A stretch of 25,248 bases of DNA, from positions 1 through 25,248 of the IMG/VR virus record IMGVR_UViG_3300002835_001005. One strand, 5' to 3'. The translations under genes were made by a program, and so were the position numbers. Positions within the stretch are counted from its first letter, which is position 1, and each line of letters begins with the position of its first letter. Below the pieces are notes generated by a model. The model ran no database searches and was not told the DNA's origin. It saw only the letters and a program-made list of their open reading frames with translations. The stretch comes from a virus. Of the stretch, positions 21,854 through 25,248 are shown piece by piece.

Positions 21854-23797
21854 ATGTCTTATACCATTGCAACTACAACATCAGGAGTAAGCCTAACAAC
21901 ATCTGATATAGCAAGTTCAGCTGCTCCATTTAAGACTGCATTAGGCTTAGGTAATGTTAACAATACAACTGATGCCAACAAACCAGTCAGCACAGCACAG
22001 CAAGCTGCATTAGATCTTAAGGCGAGCAAAGCATTGATAAGTGAGCTACTTTATTCTCCAGCTTCACTCGACTATGCATTTGCTGATGATAAAGCATTCA
22101 CGCGCAACAACTTGCTTACAAATGGTTTTTTGCTAACTGCTCGCAAAGGGCCTAGCCTAAAATATACACGAGCAACAGGTGCTACAACATTTGATGCCGA
22201 TGGTCTAGTTAAATACTCTCCTGAGAATCTTTTAAATTTTAGCGAGTCCTTTGCGACTAGCGGCGGAACCAATAACAATTGGGCTGATACCAACTTCACC
22301 CGAGCTATTAATTTGGCAGATCCTATTGGTGGATTTACTGCCATTAGGTTTACCGCAAACGCAAATAATGCAACCGTCATTTCTAGTGCAGCTATTGGAT
22401 CATCTGATTTGCGAACATTTTCATTCTGGATGCGACGAGTGACTGGGTCAGGCACGGTTAGTTACACCATTGATGGTGGTGCTACATATACAGCCATCAC
22501 TCCCTTAACAACAAGTTGGACTAGGTTTTCATATACAGCAACTGCCGATCATCATGTTGGATTTAAAGTAAATACTAATGCTGATGCTATTGAAATATGG
22601 GGCGCACAACTTGAACGCTCGCTGGTTGCACGCCAATACTTGTCTACGACATCAAGTGTTGTGTATGGCCCTCGTTTTTGGCATGACCCAAGTGACTTAA
22701 CTAGTCGTGGATTGCTGTTGGAAACCGCATCTACCAATATATGTTGGCCGTCAAATATATTTGGTTCGTGGACTCTTCTTGCATCAACATTAAGCGCATC
22801 AAACACGAGTGCTACTCTTGATCCAGCTGGAACAAACACCGCAGACATCATATTGGAAACCGCTACTACCGATACGCATAGTGTTCAACTTAATATAGCT
22901 GGCTCAAGCATTGCCAACGCTACACGATATACATTCTCATGTTTTGTAAAACCAAACGGACGAACGTTTTGCGCATTAAGCGCGTTCCCGGGAAGCGCAA
23001 ACGGAGCATCTGGGCGATGTGTGTTTAGTTTGTCAGGAGCAGGCAGCATCATTACTGGATTCACTCCATCTGATGCTACTCCAACAATTGTGGCTTTTCC
23101 CAATGGATGGTACCGTGTTTCAATGTCTACAACCGCTACAACAAGTGCTGGCACAAGTGGTGTTGTTGATATTACAATAGGAGCAGACAGCAGCTGTGGA
23201 AGTTACCTTGGTGACGCCACCAAAGGCTTATATGTATATGGCGCACAAGTTGAAGCGGGCTTGAGAGCAAGTACATATATTCCAACTTATACTAGTACCG
23301 TTGAACGTGCTAAAGCAGACTGCCGACTTGGAGGCAATGACTTTGCCAGCATATACAATGAAAGTGAAGGAACGATTAAATTGACAGTTAGGCCTCTTGA
23401 TCCGACAGTCACAACATTAGGATTGTTTGGTATTGAAACTAATAGCAGACCAGATGCCAATCTATCAATTAGTACAAATGGAGTTAGTCAATTTAGTATT
23501 ACTTTGGGAAAAAATTCAAGCCCTGCTTTTACAGTAGCTACATATAGTACACCATGGAGCCTAGGTAGTGCAAAAGCTGTTGCTTTTGCTTATAAGAGTG
23601 GCAATTCCAATGCCGCATTTGATGGTGTGTCACAAACGGCTGTTAGTACAATTTTACTAAGCGCGCCAATGGTAAGAATGGCATTAGGTGCAAATGGCCT
23701 CACCAGTGGCCCACAAAGCGGAAGTGGTATTTTCTCAAGACTTACAATATACAAAAGCAGACTATCAAACGAGTATCTTAAAATTGCAACATCATGA
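21854..23797 (+). CDS. Carbohydrate-binding tail fibre, paralog 2
   Basis: A 647-residue protein. LGNVNNTTDANKPVSTAQQA (from residue ~32) is nearly the same as the motif in the fibre at 15429-16424. YTRATGATTF (~103-112) and SPENLLNFSESF introduce a beta jelly-roll module; GAQLERSLVARQYLSTTSSV (~249-268) closes it, almost matching the first paralog. A second module runs to GAQVEAGLRASTYIPTYTST (~461-480). The C-terminal ~150 residues (EGTIKLTVRPLD onward) look like a concanavalin-type lectin domain. Likely a homotrimeric receptor-binding fibre for surface glycans. A promoter box lies upstream with AGGA three bases before the ATG. The stop overlaps the next start (ATGA). Confidence 0.8.
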   Translation: MSYTIATTTSGVSLTTSDIASSAAPFKTALGLGNVNNTTDANKPVSTAQQAALDLKASKALISELLYSPASLDYAFADDKAFTRNNLLTNGFLLTARKGPSLKYTRATGATTFDADGLVKYSPENLLNFSESFATSGGTNNNWADTNFTRAINLADPIGGFTAIRFTANANNATVISSAAIGSSDLRTFSFWMRRVTGSGTVSYTIDGGATYTAITPLTTSWTRFSYTATADHHVGFKVNTNADAIEIWGAQLERSLVARQYLSTTSSVVYGPRFWHDPSDLTSRGLLLETASTNICWPSNIFGSWTLLASTLSASNTSATLDPAGTNTADIILETATTDTHSVQLNIAGSSIANATRYTFSCFVKPNGRTFCALSAFPGSANGASGRCVFSLSGAGSIITGFTPSDATPTIVAFPNGWYRVSMSTTATTSAGTSGVVDITIGADSSCGSYLGDATKGLYVYGAQVEAGLRASTYIPTYTSTVERAKADCRLGGNDFASIYNESEGTIKLTVRPLDPTVTTLGLFGIETNSRPDANLSISTNGVSQFSITLGKNSSPAFTVATYSTPWSLGSAKAVAFAYKSGNSNAAFDGVSQTAVSTILLSAPMVRMALGANGLTSGPQSGSGIFSRLTIYKSRLSNEYLKIATS

Positions 23798-24174
23798 TTG
23801 ACTATCTATTAAAATTCCCAGACAGAGAAACCGCAAATCAATACGGATTAAGCGCAGGCTATACATCCTTAGATGGAGAAGGATTTGCCATTACATCTAC
23901 ATCCAGTGATGATTATGCATTGTGCGTAATCGGCGAACACTATGCGCCTACTGGAGAAAAGATAACTACAGACGATGGAATAGAATATGACGAAACCGCT
24001 AGTGATGGAGCATGCTGGATACTATTTAGAGATCTTGCAGACAAGACTACTCCAGAATCAATAGTTCCTTACGTTGTATGGAGCAGCAACATGACAACTG
24101 GAGAAGGTGATGAATTGCAGACAGTTGTGCGCCCCACAAATGACCCGGCTGTTCCCAACCGCTTTTGGGCTTAA
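23794..24174 (+). CDS. Small conserved protein coupled to the fibre gene
   Basis: A 126-residue acidic protein starting inside the previous stop (ATGA). MIDYLLKFPDRETANQYGLS at the start and DPAVPNRFWA at the end match a recurring small protein found directly downstream of fibre genes in phages and prophages (pattern YLLRFPD ... APTG ... NPxRVWA). In the middle, IGEHYAPTGEKITTDDGIEY is also part of that pattern. No enzyme motif is visible. Tight coupling to the fibre suggests a dedicated chaperone or a tip protein, but this is inferred. Its stop codon overlaps, base by base, the stop of the reverse-strand gene that follows. Confidence 0.72.
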   Translation: MIDYLLKFPDRETANQYGLSAGYTSLDGEGFAITSTSSDDYALCVIGEHYAPTGEKITTDDGIEYDETASDGACWILFRDLADKTTPESIVPYVVWSSNMTTGEGDELQTVVRPTNDPAVPNRFWA

Positions 24175-24347
24175 GCTAATCGCACTTCTTCAAGTTCAGC
24201 TCGTGTCATATGGAATTTTCCACGATTTGCACTAAAGAAAACTTTATCTCCTTCAACTCTGTAAACCGTAATATAGTCAACGATTCCAATCTTTAGGTTT
24301 TCCAATTCTTCCTTAAATGCGCTCTTGATATAGATTTGTTCATTCAT
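24171..24347 (-). CDS. Small reverse-strand protein of unknown function
   Basis: A 58-residue protein, MNEQIYIKSAFKEELENLKI at the start and GKFHMTRAELEEVRLA at the end, with a short beta hairpin between (VYRVEGDKVFFSANRG). It is the only convincing gene on the reverse strand of this window. The ATG at 24347 is chosen; an in-frame TTG at 24365 would add six residues but is less likely. It is convergent with the preceding gene, the two stops sharing TTAA at 24171-24174, and divergent from the holin-like gene. TATATAAAC lies just upstream on its strand, a possible promoter. The strand switch suggests expression at another stage, for example early. It has no recognised family; a small regulator is one guess. 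Confidence 0.6.
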   Translation of the reverse strand: MNEQIYIKSAFKEELENLKIGIVDYITVYRVEGDKVFFSANRGKFHMTRAELEEVRLA

Positions 24348-24377
24348 ATAGTTTATATATATCAACTTTCAGCAAAT

Positions 24378-24385
24378 TATAAATA
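24378..24385 (+). promoter_or_regulatory. T4-type late promoter TATAAATA for the lysis genes
   Basis: An exact TATAAATA, six bases before the ATG at 24392, in the short divergent gap after the reverse-strand gene. Late control fits a holin. Confidence 0.75.
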
Positions 24386-24391
24386 AACACA

Positions 24392-24712
24392 ATGGATGCA
24401 GAGAAATCAATGGTAAAAGAGTTTTTAGATGGCGGCTGGCTTATTCCATTGTTAGGAGCGGCAGGGATGCTAGCACGTCTGATTTCGACAAATACGCCTG
24501 TGCCTGTGTTGGAACAGGTTAAGAAAGTATTTGTTGCTGCGCTGGCAAGTGGTATTGCATGGTTTTTATTGGAGCAAACAGATATAGGAAGTCTATATAA
24601 AGCAATTACTTATGGAGTCATAGGCGTAATTAGTCCTGAAATTATAGCAGGTTTGGTAAGCATTGGAAAAAAATTTGCGGCCAAACCAGAATCATTCTTA
24701 CCTCGCAAATGA
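24392..24712 (+). CDS. Holin-like membrane protein
   Basis: A 106-residue protein with three likely membrane segments: about 14-31 (GGWLIPLLGAAGMLARLI), 43-61 (KVFVAALASGIAWFLLE) and 73-92 (ITYGVIGVISPEIIAGLVSI). The N-terminus is short and charged, and the C-terminal tail is basic (KKFAAKPESFLPRK), as in many holins. The G-W-L-x-P-L-x-G-A-x-G-x-x-A-R-L start resembles the LydA/phage_holin_3 type. It would sit in the inner membrane and release the endolysin at the end of infection; no endolysin lies in this window. It is driven by TATAAATA and joined to the next gene by an ATGA overlap, suggesting a lysis pair. Confidence 0.72.
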   Translation: MDAEKSMVKEFLDGGWLIPLLGAAGMLARLISTNTPVPVLEQVKKVFVAALASGIAWFLLEQTDIGSLYKAITYGVIGVISPEIIAGLVSIGKKFAAKPESFLPRK

Positions 24713-24915
24713 ATACTCATCGAGTTGCCGTCGCATCATTAGTCTGTATAGTTTTAGCTTTCATCATTAAAGGCTATTACATATTGCAACAAGTTGCAGC
24801 TGCAAATCAAACAGCGTTTGATTGTGAAGTGGAAACACTCAAACAGTTTTTATATTTGTTTAGTGTATTTGTAGCTGTAATAGTATGGCCGTTCGTTTTT
24901 AAAATTAAAGTATAA
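24709..24915 (+). CDS. Small two-segment membrane protein, possible lysis accessory
   Basis: A 68-residue protein with two hydrophobic segments: about 7-24 (VASLVCIVLAFIIKGYYI) and 47-65 (FLYLFSVFVAVIVWPFVFK). A short polar loop with a single cysteine (FDCEVETLKQ) lies between. It overlaps the holin-like gene by ATGA. It could be an antiholin, a second holin or an unrelated small membrane protein. It does not look like a spanin, since it lacks both a lipobox and a long coiled coil. No family is recognised. Its stop codon lies inside the next TATAAATA box. Confidence 0.65.
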   Translation: MNTHRVAVASLVCIVLAFIIKGYYILQQVAAANQTAFDCEVETLKQFLYLFSVFVAVIVWPFVFKIKV

Positions 24916-24918
24916 ATA
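24911..24918 (+). promoter_or_regulatory. T4-type late promoter TATAAATA overlapping a stop codon
   Basis: An exact TATAAATA six bases before the ATG at 24925. It includes the TAA stop (24913-24915) of the small membrane protein gene. Confidence 0.75.
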
Positions 24919-24924
24919 TAACAT

Positions 24925-25197
24925 ATGAGTATTCCAAGTGTAAGTAATGCAAGAGTTTTTGATAGTGCAATGACATATGAAGTTCCAGCTTATACCAGTG
25001 GCTATCATGTTAGTACAAGTCATGCTAGTAAATTTTTCAAAGGGCTTTTAATTAGCACGGATGGCAACCTTAAGATTATGGGTTGTGATGGCGTTGAAGT
25101 TACCTTCGCTGTGACCGCTGGGTTGTATCCATTTGCTGGCATGAAGCTGGGTACTGCTGCCACATCACCTGCTACGGTTGCTGTAATACTATACTAA
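24925..25197 (+). CDS. Small beta-structured virion-type protein
   Basis: A 90-residue protein. MSIPSVSNARVFDSAMTYEV opens it, followed by LLISTDGNLKIMGCDGVEVT and FAVTAGLYPFAGMKLGTAAT, ending in TVAVILY. This plan (ISxxGxLxVxxxDGxxVTF, then VxAGxxPxxxxxVxxTGTTA, then a short hydrophobic end such as VALY) is shared by small phage spike-base or structural proteins. No signal peptide. The exact TATAAATA-N6-ATG layout suggests late expression, as for virion proteins. It lies just after the lysis-type genes. The location in the particle is unknown. Confidence 0.7.
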   Translation: MSIPSVSNARVFDSAMTYEVPAYTSGYHVSTSHASKFFKGLLISTDGNLKIMGCDGVEVTFAVTAGLYPFAGMKLGTAATSPATVAVILY

Positions 25198-25203
25198 TTG
25201 CAT

Positions 25204-25248
25204 ATGTTAGGCATAGGAATCAACCTTTGGGGTAATATAAAAGACCCA
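25204..25248 (+). CDS. Start of another small protein (3' partial)
   Basis: An open frame of 15 codons beginning MLGIGINLWGNI and running off the window. It begins seven bases after the previous stop. A MLGIGL-type start is often seen in short phage virion proteins that follow genes like the one before it. There is too little sequence for a firm call. Confidence 0.45.
   Translation, partial: MLGIGINLWGNIKDP

Noticed and set aside
24345-24365. TTG start at 24365 for the reverse-strand gene
   Set aside because: An ATG six codons further in gives a more typical start, and the added residues (IYINY) look like translated AT-rich leader.

Overview
The window is a piece of a tailed-phage genome of the T4-like myovirus type. 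Three things point there. The C-terminal part of a T4 gp8-like baseplate wedge protein is followed by a 1769-residue DUF4815-type virion protein. Several exact copies of the T4-type late promoter octamer TATAAATA sit directly in front of genes. Nearly all genes are tightly packed on one strand, with TAATG or ATGA stop/start overlaps. The mix of small virion proteins, an S74 fibre, carbohydrate-binding fibres and a leucine-rich fibre resembles myoviruses from aquatic bacteria. The host cannot be read from the sequence, and there is no integrase, tRNA or replication gene here.

Layout. (1) 1-8252, virion module: gp8-like wedge protein (5' partial), DUF4815 protein, small coiled-coil protein, S74-type fibre with a self-cleaving chaperone tail, and a small beta-rich fibre-tip-like protein. 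(2) 8265-14786, a visibly AT-richer cargo block: an unrecognised protein, a GT29 sialyltransferase-like protein, a GT-B-like glycosyltransferase, a radical SAM/SPASM protein, a sulfotransferase-like protein, an asparagine-synthase-like protein with a decayed glutaminase end, a second and more divergent GT29-like protein, and a GT-A/GT8-like glycosyltransferase. (3) 14801-24174, a receptor-binding module: small virion protein, fibre with a foreign GC-rich patch, small tail protein, 783-aa BspA/DUF285 leucine-rich adhesin with thirteen 24-residue repeats, small conserved tail-associated protein, a decayed gene fragment, two paralogous carbohydrate-binding fibres, and a small fibre-associated protein. 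(4) 24171-25248: one small reverse-strand gene, a holin-like protein, a second small membrane protein, a small beta-structured virion protein and the first codons of another gene.

How it may fit together. Regions 1 and 3 build the baseplate and several alternative adhesins. The block between them looks like a glycan or small-molecule decoration pathway: sugar transferases, a radical SAM enzyme, a possible sulfate transfer step and an ATP-dependent amide-forming enzyme. It could decorate the phage's own fibres, or change the host surface during infection. The families are recognised from motifs; the joint pathway is inference.

The most unusual regulatory signal is the constant spacing TATAAATA-N6-ATG at several late genes. 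If these are real gp55-type promoters, they would yield leaderless or nearly leaderless late mRNAs.
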